This document shows, piece after piece, positions 33,647 through 42,210 of a DNA stretch of 64,000 nt. Numbering within the stretch: the first letter of the stretch is position 1; each line of letters starts with the position of its first letter. Made by a program: the position numbers and the translations under genes. The stretch comes from Niveibacterium sp. SC-1. Lineage in GTDB: Bacteria; Pseudomonadota; Gammaproteobacteria; Burkholderiales; Rhodocyclaceae. The stretch spans positions 2,480,001-2,544,000 of the forward strand of contig NZ_CP151275.1 in assembly GCF_038235435.1 (NCBI RefSeq). Reading direction: 5' to 3'. The notes beneath the pieces were generated by a model. The model saw only the letters and a program-made list of their open reading frames with translations, was not told the DNA's origin and ran no database searches.

Positions 33647-35149
33647 ATGAACGCCACCGAACCCCTGATTCTCGAAACTCCGCTGGACGCTGAGGCCGCC
33701 AGCGGCGAGCTGGACGCGCTGCTGCAGAAGCGCTTCCGACCCAAAACCGAGGAAGCGCGCAGCGCCGTTGAAAGCGCAGTCCGCACCCTGGCTCAACAAG
33801 CCCTGGAGAGCAGTGCCGTCATCCCGGCGGATGCCTACAGTGCCGTCCAGCTGATCATCGCCGAGATCGATCGCAAGCTCTCCGAGCAGGTGAATCGCAT
33901 CCTCCACCATCCGGAATTCCAGCAACTCGAAGGTGCCTGGCGTGGCCTGCGCTATCTGGTCAACAACACCGAGACCGACGAGCTGCTGAAGATCCGCGTG
34001 ATGCCGATCTCCAAGCAGGAGCTGACCCGCACCCTCAAGCGCCACAAGGGCATGGGCTGGGACCAGAGCCCGCTCTTCAAGAAGGTCTACGAAGAGGAAT
34101 ACGGCCAGTTCGGCGGCGAGCCCTTCGGCTGCCTGATCGGCGACTACGAGTTCGACCACAGCCCGGCCGACGTGGACACGCTGGGCGAGATGGCTCGCAT
34201 CGCCGCCGCCGCGCATTGCCCCTTCATCGCAGCGGCAGACCCCGCGGTGATGCAGATGGAATCCTGGCAGGAGCTCGCCAATCCGCGCGATCTCTCCAAG
34301 ATCTTCCAGAACACCGAGTACGCGGCCTGGCGCAGCCTGCGCGAGTCGGAAGACGCACGCTACCTGGGCCTTACGGTGCCGCGCTTCCTTGCACGCCTGC
34401 CTTACGGTTCGCGCACCCAACCGGTAAACGAGTTCGCCTTCGAGGAAGACACTGACGGCGCGAATCACGAGCGCTACACCTGGGCCAACTCGGCCTATGC
34501 GATGGGCGTGAACATCAACCGTTCCTTCAAGCTCTACGGCTGGTGTTCGTCGATCCGCGGGGTGGAGTCGGGCGGCCTGGTCGAGAACCTGCCTTGCCAC
34601 ACCTTTCCCTCGGACGATGGGGGTCAGGACATGAAGTGCCCGACCGAGATCGCGATCAGCGACCGGCGCGAGGCCGAGCTCTCGAAGAATGGCCTGATCC
34701 CGCTGATCCACCGCAAGAACTCGGATGTCGCGGCGTTTCTCGGTGCGCAGTCCCTGCAGAAACCGGCCGAGTATTCCGACGCGGATGCGACTGCGAACGC
34801 GCGGCTCTCCGCACGACTGCCGTACCTCTTCGCCTGCTGTCGTTTCGCGCACTACCTCAAGTGCATCGTGCGCGACAAGGTCGGTTCCTTCCGCGAACGC
34901 GACGACATGGCGCGCTGGCTCAACAACTGGGTCATGCACTACGTCGATGGCGACCCCACCAATTCCTCGCAGGAGACCAAGGCACGCAAGCCGCTCGCGG
35001 CGGCCGAGGTCCAGGTCGAAGAGATCGAGGACAACCCCGGCTACTACGCGGCCAAGTTCTTCCTGCGGCCGCACTACCAGCTCGAAGGACTGACGGTGTC
35101 CCTGCGAATGGTCTCGAAACTACCGTCGTTGAAAAAGGCGGACGGTTGA
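33647..35149 (+). CDS. tssC: T6SS large sheath protein TssC
   Basis: A 500-aa protein starting at MNATEPLILETPL with a gaggac ribosome-binding site; an upstream in-frame ATG overlaps tssB and was rejected. Conserved stretches: NRILHHPEFQQLEGAWRGLR, LIGDYEFDHSPADVDTLGEM, NINRSFKLYGWCSSIRGVES and the C-terminal EDNPGYYAAKFFLRPHYQLE. With TssB it forms the contractile sheath. Confidence 0.96.
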   Translation: MNATEPLILETPLDAEAASGELDALLQKRFRPKTEEARSAVESAVRTLAQQALESSAVIPADAYSAVQLIIAEIDRKLSEQVNRILHHPEFQQLEGAWRGLRYLVNNTETDELLKIRVMPISKQELTRTLKRHKGMGWDQSPLFKKVYEEEYGQFGGEPFGCLIGDYEFDHSPADVDTLGEMARIAAAAHCPFIAAADPAVMQMESWQELANPRDLSKIFQNTEYAAWRSLRESEDARYLGLTVPRFLARLPYGSRTQPVNEFAFEEDTDGANHERYTWANSAYAMGVNINRSFKLYGWCSSIRGVESGGLVENLPCHTFPSDDGGQDMKCPTEIAISDRREAELSKNGLIPLIHRKNSDVAAFLGAQSLQKPAEYSDADATANARLSARLPYLFACCRFAHYLKCIVRDKVGSFRERDDMARWLNNWVMHYVDGDPTNSSQETKARKPLAAAEVQVEEIEDNPGYYAAKFFLRPHYQLEGLTVSLRMVSKLPSLKKADG

Positions 35150-35195
35150 ACACCGTCTCCGTTCCCCTCTGATCCCTGCAACAAGGAGCCTCTCG

Positions 35196-35687
35196 ATGGC
35201 CGCATCAATGTTCATGAAGGTGGATGGCACCACCGGTGAATCGCAAGACGACAAGCACAAGGGCTGGGTCGACATCCAGTCGTTCTCCTGGGGTGCCAGC
35301 CAGCCCGGTTCCATGGCCGCCGGCGGCGGTGGCTCGACCGGCAAGGCGAGCTTCAATGACCTCTACGTGACCGCGTTCATGGACAAGGCCACGCCGGCGA
35401 TCATCAAGCACTGCGCCACCGGCAAGCACCTGCCCAAGGTCGAAGTCACCGCCTGCAAGTCCGGTGGCGACCAGATGGAATTCGCCAAGATCACGCTGGA
35501 AGAAGTGCTGGTGACCTCCGCCCAGGTGAAGGGCGCCGATCCGGCCGATCCGGACGAGCGTCTGCTGATGAGCTACGGCTTCCAGGCCGCACGCGTGCGC
35601 AAGCAGTACTGGGAACAGACCGACGCCGGCGGCAAGGGCGCCGAAGTCAGCGTCGCCTGGAACATCAAGGAAAACCGCGAGATGTAA
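35196..35687 (+). CDS. hcp: T6SS tube protein Hcp (TssD)
   Basis: A 163-aa Hcp1-family protein: MAASMFMKVDGTTGESQDDK, WVDIQSFSWGASQPGSM and VTAFMDKATPAIIKHCATGK, then KITLEEVLVTSAQVKG. It forms the hexameric rings of the expelled tube and may carry small effectors. A strong aaggag ribosome-binding site precedes it and a terminator hairpin follows, consistent with high expression. Confidence 0.96.
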   Translation: MAASMFMKVDGTTGESQDDKHKGWVDIQSFSWGASQPGSMAAGGGGSTGKASFNDLYVTAFMDKATPAIIKHCATGKHLPKVEVTACKSGGDQMEFAKITLEEVLVTSAQVKGADPADPDERLLMSYGFQAARVRKQYWEQTDAGGKGAEVSVAWNIKENREM

Positions 35688-35696
35688 GCGCGGGTG

Positions 35697-35730
35697 CCGG
35701 TCGGGTGGAGTTGTCCATCCGACCGGTTTT
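35697..35730 (+). terminator. Rho-independent terminator/attenuator after hcp
   Basis: A 13-bp stem (CCGGTCGGGTGGA / TCCATCCGACCGG, one G-T pair) with a 4-nt loop is followed by TTTT. It lies 10 bp after the hcp stop and 60 bp before tssE. It probably ends part of the transcripts so that hcp exceeds the downstream genes. Confidence 0.8.
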
Positions 35731-35789
35731 CCTGCGAATGCTCCCGTCACCAATGCGCCTTCCACACTTACAGAGAGACGCTTCCAGTC

Positions 35790-36323
35790 ATGGCTGAGGC
35801 TCCGGTCCGTCGTCGCAACACATCGCAAGGCGGCGCGCGGGACGAATTCCTGCCGGCCGTGCTCGATCGCCTGTCTTCGTCTGCCCCCGGACGCGCGGAG
35901 CAGGGCGCCAACCCGCACGACATCCGCGCGCTAAGGGTGGCGGTGCTGCGCGATCTCGGCTGGCTGCTCAACACCACGAGCCTGGATGCCACCACCGATC
36001 TCTCCGCCTACGAGCATGTGAGCCGCTCCGTGCTCAACTTCGGCGTGCCGCCGCTGGCGGGCAAACGCATCTCCGAACTCAATAGCCAGGACCTGGCATT
36101 CCGGCTGCGCGAGGCAATCCAGCGCTTCGAGCCGCGGCTGATCCCCGATTCGCTCGATGTCCGCTGCCTCACCGACATCGCCGCGCTGGAACATCGCAAC
36201 GTCCTTGCCTTCGAGATCCAGGCGCAACTCTGGGCCACGCCGTATCCGGTGGCTTTCCGCGCGCGCTCCGACCTGGATCTCGAAACCGGTCACGTCCTCC
36301 TTCAGGATCTGGTGGAAGGCTGA
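35790..36323 (+). CDS. tssE: T6SS gp25-like baseplate protein TssE
   Basis: A 177-aa protein starting at MAEAPVRRRNT (ATG 35790). It shows TssE features: REAVLRDLGWLLNTT-like segment (RVAVLRDLGWLLNTT), YEHVSRSVLNFGVPPLAGKR, REAIQRFEPRLIPDSL and EIQAQLWATPYPVAFRARSD. It is a wedge component. A longer frame back to 35694 runs through the terminator and was rejected. Confidence 0.92.
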   Translation: MAEAPVRRRNTSQGGARDEFLPAVLDRLSSSAPGRAEQGANPHDIRALRVAVLRDLGWLLNTTSLDATTDLSAYEHVSRSVLNFGVPPLAGKRISELNSQDLAFRLREAIQRFEPRLIPDSLDVRCLTDIAALEHRNVLAFEIQAQLWATPYPVAFRARSDLDLETGHVLLQDLVEG

Positions 36324-38182
36324 TGGATATCCGCCTGCTCGAGTACTACAACCGCGAACTGGCCTACCTGCGCGAGATGGGCGCCGAATTCGCCGCGCGC
36401 TACCCGAAGGCCGCGGGTCGTCTGGGCATGCAGGGCATCGAGGTGGCGGACCCTTATGTGGAACGCCTGCTCGAAGGCTTCAGCTTCCTCACCGCCCGCG
36501 TGCAGCTCAAGATGGACGCGGAGTTCCCGCGCTTCACCCAGCGACTGCTTTCCATGGTCTATCCGGCCTACCTGGCGCCGCGCCCCGCGATGGGCATCGT
36601 GCAGGTCCAGGCAAGCACCAATGAAGGCAGTCTTTCCGGCGGCTTCACGCTGCCCGCCGGAACCGCGCTGCGCAGCCGCCTCGCCCGTGGCGAACAGACT
36701 GCCTGCGAATTCCGTACCGCGCATGCGCTGACCCTGTGGCCCTTGTCGATCGACCAGGCCCGGCTCGGCGCCGTCCCGCATGAACTGCCGGCCACCGCTT
36801 CGACCAGGCGCGCACGCGCAGCCCTGCGCATCGGCGTGCAGATCGCGGGAGGGCAGCGCTGCGAGACGCTGCAGCTCGATCAGTTGATGCTGCATCTGGC
36901 CGCACCGGAATCGCGCGCCCTCCGTCTGCTGGAACTGGTCCTGGCGCAAGGGCTGGCCGTTGTCTGCCGCGACGCAAGCGGGCGTTGCAGTGCGCCACTG
37001 CCTGCAAGTGCGCTGCGTCACGAAGGCTTCGCGGCGGAGCAGGCCTTGCTCCCGCATGACGGTCGCAGCTTCCAGGGCTATCGCCTCCTGCAGGAGTACT
37101 TCGCGCTGCCCGCGCGCTTCCTGTTCTTCAGCGTCAACGGCCTCAGGCAGGCATTGCGCGGGCTACAGGGCGACCGTTTCGAAGTGGTGATCCTGCTGGG
37201 CGAGGACGACCCCGCGCTGGAGCGCAGCGTCGTCGCTGGCGACTTCGCGCTGCATTGCTCGCCGGTCATCAATCTCTTTCCCAAGCGCACCGATCGCGTG
37301 CTGCTCACGCAGCGCCGGCACGAGTACCCGCTCGTGGTGGACCGCACCAAGCCACTGGACTACGAGGTGCATTCGATCGCGCGGGTGCTGGGCCACGGCG
37401 CAGGTGACCTCTCGGAGCGCGAGTTCCGTCCCTTCTACGCGAGCATCGGCAGCGACGTGGCCGACCACGGCGCCTACTACGCCCTGCGTCGCGAACCGCG
37501 ACTGCTGTCCGAACGCGCGCAGCAGAGCGGGCACCGCAGCGGCTACGCCGGAAGCGAAGTGTTCATCTCGCTCGTCGATCGCGAGGAGGCGCCGTACGAC
37601 CCGGCGCTGCGTCACCTGAGCATCGACGCGCTCTGTACCAATCGCGATCTCTCGCTGCTGCTGCCGCTGGAGGGCGAGCAGCACTTCTCTCTCGCGGTCT
37701 CGGCACCGGTTGCGTCGGTGCGCCTGTTGCGTGCGCCAACCCGGCCGCAGCCACCGATGGGCGAGGACGCGCAGGCCTGGCGCCTGATCAGTCATCTCGG
37801 TCTTAACTTCCAGGGCCTCAGCGAGCTCGACGGCGACCGCGCGGCCGCCGTGTTGCGCCAACTGCTCGGCCTCTACCTCGATCAGCATGAGGGCGGCCTG
37901 CAGCGCCAGGTCGAAGGCGTGCGCAGGCTGGAGTTCATGCCGGCCTTCCGTCGCCTGCCGGCGGCCGGGCCTGCGGTGTTCGGACGCGGCGTGCAGATCC
38001 GCCTCACGGTGGATGAACACGCCTCCGCCGGGGACAGTCCCTTCCTCTTCGGCGCGGTGCTGGAGCAGTTCTTCGCACGGCATGTGGCGATCAACAGCTT
38101 CGCCGAACTCTCGCTACACAGCCTGCAACGCGGCGAACGTACGAAGTGGGCTTCGCGTCTTGGAGCGCGCCCGCTGCTATGA
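36323..38182 (+). CDS. tssF: T6SS baseplate protein TssF
   Basis: A 619-aa protein with the TssF N-terminus (MDIRLLEYYNRELAYLREMG, AEFAARYPKAAGRLGM, PYVERLLEGFSFLTARVQLK) and typical later motifs (LVVDRTKPLDYEVHSIARVL, FSVNGLRQAL). It forms wedges with TssG. Start ATG 36323 shares one base with the tssE stop. Confidence 0.95.
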   Translation: MDIRLLEYYNRELAYLREMGAEFAARYPKAAGRLGMQGIEVADPYVERLLEGFSFLTARVQLKMDAEFPRFTQRLLSMVYPAYLAPRPAMGIVQVQASTNEGSLSGGFTLPAGTALRSRLARGEQTACEFRTAHALTLWPLSIDQARLGAVPHELPATASTRRARAALRIGVQIAGGQRCETLQLDQLMLHLAAPESRALRLLELVLAQGLAVVCRDASGRCSAPLPASALRHEGFAAEQALLPHDGRSFQGYRLLQEYFALPARFLFFSVNGLRQALRGLQGDRFEVVILLGEDDPALERSVVAGDFALHCSPVINLFPKRTDRVLLTQRRHEYPLVVDRTKPLDYEVHSIARVLGHGAGDLSEREFRPFYASIGSDVADHGAYYALRREPRLLSERAQQSGHRSGYAGSEVFISLVDREEAPYDPALRHLSIDALCTNRDLSLLLPLEGEQHFSLAVSAPVASVRLLRAPTRPQPPMGEDAQAWRLISHLGLNFQGLSELDGDRAAAVLRQLLGLYLDQHEGGLQRQVEGVRRLEFMPAFRRLPAAGPAVFGRGVQIRLTVDEHASAGDSPFLFGAVLEQFFARHVAINSFAELSLHSLQRGERTKWASRLGARPLL

Positions 38183-39345
38183 GCGAGGCTGCGATCTCCT
38201 GGCGCGAGGACCCCTTCTGGCGCGCGGTCTGCAAGGCGCCACACGAGTTCGACCTGTTCCAGGTCCTGCGCTGGCTCGACGCGCGGGCCGGCGCGCCGGA
38301 GCCACTGGGCCGCGCGCACCGTCCGCAGGAAGAACCGGTGCGCCTCAGGCAGGAGGCCTCCATGGCCTTCGCGCCGGCCACGCTTGCCCAGGTCCAGGCG
38401 CCGGAGGGCAGCAAGCCCGAGCTGTCGATCTACAGCTTCGGGCTCTTCGGGCCGAACGGGCCCTTGCCGCTTCACCTCACCGAGTACGCCCGCGAGCGGG
38501 AACGCTTCGCGGACGACCCGGCCTTCGCGGCCTTCGCCGATCTCTTCCACCACCGGCTCATCCTGCTCTTCTACCGTGCCTGGGCGGACGCACAGGCGAC
38601 GGTGAGTCTCGATCGCGTCGATGAACGTCCGCGCTTCGACGACTACCTCGCCTGCCTGCTCTCACGCGGTCTGCCTGCCCACCAGGAGCGCGACGAACTG
38701 GGCGAGCATGCCCGCTTCTACCAGGCGGCCCATCTCGTACGGCAGGCGCGCAACCCGGAAGGCCTGCAGCAGATCCTGCAGCGCTACTTCGACGTGCCGG
38801 TGCGGATCGAAGAGAACGTACTGCGCTGGGTCGAACTCGCCCCCGAACATTGTTTCGGCCTTGGCCTGGGCGGCTCGCCGCTCGGGCAGGACAGCACGCT
38901 GGGCGTCGCGGTGCGCGACGCGCAATCACATTTCCGCATCGTGCTCGGACCGCTGACGCAGGCCGAGTACCGCCGCTTCCTGCCCGACGGCGACCGGGTG
39001 CCCGCGCTACGCCGCTGGGTGCAGGACTACGTGGGCATGGAATTGAGTTGGGACGTTCGGCTCCTGCTTGCCTCCGACGAAGTGCCACAGGCCAACCTGA
39101 GCGGCGCCCAGCCGCCGGGATTGGCCCTGGAATTGGGTCAGTGGCTCGGGCGTCGGCCCGAGGCGGCGCCGGCTGGCGACCTGGTGCTCGATTACACGGC
39201 GCGGCGGCGCACGACAACGCTGCGCCGCAGATCCGCCGCCGCGGAAATGCCGAAGACATCATCCGGAAGCATCATCGCAACAAGCCCCGATCCGGCGCCC
39301 GAGGGGCAACCGGCATCAGGCAGGACACTGGAGCCCGCTTCATGA
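38179..39345 (+). CDS. tssG: T6SS baseplate protein TssG
   Basis: A 388-aa protein starting at MSEAAISWRED (ATG 38179, 4-bp overlap with tssF). TssG motifs include FDLFQVLRWLDAR, SIYSFGLFGPNGPLPLHLTE, DLFHHRLILLFYRAWAD and PLTQAEYRRFLPDG. A C-terminal extension of about 45 residues rich in Ser, Arg and Pro goes beyond the usual family end. Confidence 0.94.
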   Translation: MSEAAISWREDPFWRAVCKAPHEFDLFQVLRWLDARAGAPEPLGRAHRPQEEPVRLRQEASMAFAPATLAQVQAPEGSKPELSIYSFGLFGPNGPLPLHLTEYARERERFADDPAFAAFADLFHHRLILLFYRAWADAQATVSLDRVDERPRFDDYLACLLSRGLPAHQERDELGEHARFYQAAHLVRQARNPEGLQQILQRYFDVPVRIEENVLRWVELAPEHCFGLGLGGSPLGQDSTLGVAVRDAQSHFRIVLGPLTQAEYRRFLPDGDRVPALRRWVQDYVGMELSWDVRLLLASDEVPQANLSGAQPPGLALELGQWLGRRPEAAPAGDLVLDYTARRRTTTLRRRSAAAEMPKTSSGSIIATSPDPAPEGQPASGRTLEPAS

Positions 39346-41762
39346 ATCGCATCGTCACGGCGCACACGCCGCTCGGAGAAGCACTGCGCTTTCGCGCCAT
39401 GCAGGGCACCGAATCCCTGTCCCAGCTCTTCGAGTTCGACGTCGAACTGCTGTCGGAAAGTTGCTCGCTCGACCTGAAGGCGATGCTCGGCAAGTCGCTG
39501 AGCCTGGAGATGGAGGTGGCCAACGAAAGCCGGCGCTTCCTCGACGGTATCGTCGCGCGCTGCGTGCTGCTCGGCCGCGAGGGCGGCAGCGATCGCCAGT
39601 ATCTCTATCGCGCCACGGTCAGGCCGTGGCTCTGGCTCCTCACGCGCAGCCAGGACTGCAAGATCTTCCAGAACCAGAGCGTGCCGCAGATCCTGCAGAC
39701 GGTGATGGGCGAATACGGTTTCCCGATCGAGCAGCGGCTCACCGGCAGCTACCGCCAGTGGGGCTACTGCGTGCAATACCAGGAGACGGACTTCGCCTTC
39801 GTCAGCCGCTTGATGGAGCACGAGGGCATCTACTACTTCTTCAGGCATGAGCAGGGGCAGCACACGCTGGTTTTGTGCGACGACATCGGCACGCACGAGG
39901 CCTTTGCGGGCTACGACAGCGTGCCCTTCTTCGCTTCCGAACGCCTCGGCAGCGATCCGGAGGAATGCGTCGATATCTATCAGGTCGCCGAGGAGATCGC
40001 GCCCGGCACCTATGTCACCGACGACTACAACTTCACCAAGCCGCGCGCGAGTCTGCAGAACCAGCGCAGCAATCCCGCCTCGCACGACCATGCGAACTAC
40101 GAGATCTACGACTGGCTGGGTGGCTACAGCGACCCCGGCGAAGCCGACCACTACAGCCGCATCCGCATCGAGGAACTGCAGGCCGAGCGCGAACGCGACG
40201 AAGGCCATGCGAGTGCCCGCGGTCTCGCCCCCGGTTATCGCTTCAGCCTGCGCAACTGCCCGCGCCAGGAGGCCAATCGCGAATACCTCGTCGTCTCGGT
40301 GACCTATCGCCTGCGCGAAGCCGGCTACGCCAGCACCACCGACAGCGCACACTACGACTTCGACTTCGTCACGCAACCGACCAGCCTGCCTTACCGGCCG
40401 CGCAGGCTGACCCCCCGCCCGCACACCAACGGACCGCAGACCGCGGTGGTCGTGGGGCCAGGCGGGGAGGACGTGTGGACCGACCAGTATGGCCGGGTGA
40501 AAGTGCAGTTCCGCTGGGACCGCTATGGCCAGATGAACGAGAACAGCTCCTGCTGGGTGCGCGTCGCGTCCAATTGGGCCGGCTCGGGCTACGGAGGCAT
40601 GCATGTGCCGCGTATCGGCCAGGAAGTGGTCGTGGACTTCATCGCTGGCGAACCCGACCGGCCGATCATCGTCGGCTGCACGTACAACGCCGACCAGATG
40701 CCGCCCTTTGTGAGCCCGACGCAGAGCGGCTTCATCAGCCGCTCGATGAAGGGCACGCCGGGCAACGCCAACGCGCTGCGCTTCGAGGACGCGCCGGGCG
40801 CGGAGGAGCTGTGGTTGCATGCGGAGCGCAACCAACGCACGACCGTCGAGAACGAGGTGCTGGTCGACGTCGGCGCCGGCTACACCAAGAACATCGGCAC
40901 CAGCTACACGAAGACTGTCGCGCAGGACAACGTGTACGACGTGGGCAACCTCAACAAGGTCGAGTCGCTCACGGCCTTCCACCGCGCCAAACAGACCTTC
41001 ACCCTGCATGGGAACACGGGCGTCGAGGCGCGTTCGAACCAGGGCCCGATGCAGTTCTTCTCGCTGAACAACTTCGACGCCCAGTCCCAGACCGGGCACA
41101 TGAACCTCTTCTCGCAGAGCCACTTCATGGCCACGACCAATGGCGGCGGCTTCTCGATCAAGAGCATGGTGCCCTCAAGTCCGGCGTCTCCCGGCGACGT
41201 CGACGTCCATGCCGCGCAGAACGTCCACATCCAGGCGGATGCCGGGCATGTGGCGGTCAAGGCGGGCACCTCGGTCGGGATCTCAGGCGACAGCACGGGG
41301 GTCGGCATCACCGCAGGCGGGGGCGGCCCGCTCGACCCCGGCGCGGGCATCGTGAAGATCACGGGCACGACGGCCCTGCAAATCGAGATAGGCAGCTCCA
41401 CGGCCCATTTCAACGCGGATGGCACGGTGAACATCACCGCGTCCGATCTGATCAAGCTGGACGCGCCGAAGGTGAAAGCGAAGTCCGGAACGCTCGACTG
41501 GACGCAGACCCCGCTGAAGCTCGAACTGACCGGCGGCAAGATCGAGATGATGGGATTCAAGGCCGCCGCAACGGGCTACGTGCAGAACTTCAATGGTGGA
41601 ACGAACAACTACTTCATCACCAAGACCGACACCTTCCTCATGAAGAAGGACATCGGCGCACTCAAGTCCGACGATGCAATTCTCAAGGATGACAACAACA
41701 TCTTCAGGAAGGCTGCGAAGGTTCTCGACTTCAAGTCCAGCGTCCTGCACCTCATCTTCTGA
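39342..41762 (+). CDS. vgrG: T6SS spike protein VgrG (TssI)
   Basis: An 806-aa VgrG. The gp27-like part starts GEALRFRAMQGTESLSQLFE and includes YRQWGYCVQYQETDFAFVSR LMEHEG. The gp5 OB fold follows (EDVWTDQYGRVKVQFRWDRY, CWVRVASNWAGSGYGGMHVP, EPDRPIIVGCTYNADQMPP), then a long beta-helical needle (DUF2345-type) to the end. The last ~100 residues (YFITKTDTFLMKKDIGALKS) continue a repetitive pattern and show no enzymatic domain. It overlaps tssG by 4 bp. Confidence 0.95.
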   Translation: MNRIVTAHTPLGEALRFRAMQGTESLSQLFEFDVELLSESCSLDLKAMLGKSLSLEMEVANESRRFLDGIVARCVLLGREGGSDRQYLYRATVRPWLWLLTRSQDCKIFQNQSVPQILQTVMGEYGFPIEQRLTGSYRQWGYCVQYQETDFAFVSRLMEHEGIYYFFRHEQGQHTLVLCDDIGTHEAFAGYDSVPFFASERLGSDPEECVDIYQVAEEIAPGTYVTDDYNFTKPRASLQNQRSNPASHDHANYEIYDWLGGYSDPGEADHYSRIRIEELQAERERDEGHASARGLAPGYRFSLRNCPRQEANREYLVVSVTYRLREAGYASTTDSAHYDFDFVTQPTSLPYRPRRLTPRPHTNGPQTAVVVGPGGEDVWTDQYGRVKVQFRWDRYGQMNENSSCWVRVASNWAGSGYGGMHVPRIGQEVVVDFIAGEPDRPIIVGCTYNADQMPPFVSPTQSGFISRSMKGTPGNANALRFEDAPGAEELWLHAERNQRTTVENEVLVDVGAGYTKNIGTSYTKTVAQDNVYDVGNLNKVESLTAFHRAKQTFTLHGNTGVEARSNQGPMQFFSLNNFDAQSQTGHMNLFSQSHFMATTNGGGFSIKSMVPSSPASPGDVDVHAAQNVHIQADAGHVAVKAGTSVGISGDSTGVGITAGGGGPLDPGAGIVKITGTTALQIEIGSSTAHFNADGTVNITASDLIKLDAPKVKAKSGTLDWTQTPLKLELTGGKIEMMGFKAAATGYVQNFNGGTNNYFITKTDTFLMKKDIGALKSDDAILKDDNNIFRKAAKVLDFKSSVLHLIF

Positions 41763-41774
41763 CGAGCCAAGCCA

Positions 41775-42164
41775 ATGAACGGAATGTGGATAGCCACGCT
41801 GTCGATCGGAATCGGCCTGGGCATCGTCGCCCCGACGCTCTTCGTGATCCGCGGGCTGCGCAGCCAGAAACGGATCGCGGACGCCCTTGCGGACGGGCGC
41901 CAGCTTGCCTGCCGCGTCGCCAGTATCGAAAGGACGTCGCGGACTCTCAACAACGACCCGGTCTGCCGGCTTCAGTTGCACTCGCTGCAGGCACCCGAGC
42001 GCAACTGGACAGTGACGCAGGCGATTCCGCTCGAGGCGCTTTCGCGCGTCCAGCCCGATTCGATCGTGGCCTTGCGGGTCGACGTGACGGAGACGATCGC
42101 CGTCATCGATTTCGACGTACGGCCGCTCAACGCGGATGCGGTTGCGCAGGCCGATGCACGTTGA
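41775..42164 (+). CDS. Small single-pass membrane protein in the T6SS operon
   Basis: A 129-aa protein with one N-terminal helix (WIATLSIGIGLGIVAPTLFV, residues 5-24) and a beta-rich tail (CRVASIERTSRTLNNDPVCR, QAIPLEALSRVQPDSIVALR, VDVTETIAVIDFDV). The tail resembles DUF3592-type OB-like domains attached to membrane anchors. It lies 12 bp after vgrG, a slot where adaptors, effectors or immunity proteins occur. I cannot assign a role. Confidence 0.7.
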   Translation: MNGMWIATLSIGIGLGIVAPTLFVIRGLRSQKRIADALADGRQLACRVASIERTSRTLNNDPVCRLQLHSLQAPERNWTVTQAIPLEALSRVQPDSIVALRVDVTETIAVIDFDVRPLNADAVAQADAR

Positions 42165-42210
42165 TGCGGACTAGCGAATCGCCCCCGCATCCATCGACTC
42201 GGCCCCAATC

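Noticed and set aside
39192..41123. 643-aa minus-strand frame inside vgrG
   Set aside because: Antisense shadow of a clear VgrG; low-complexity composition and no start context.
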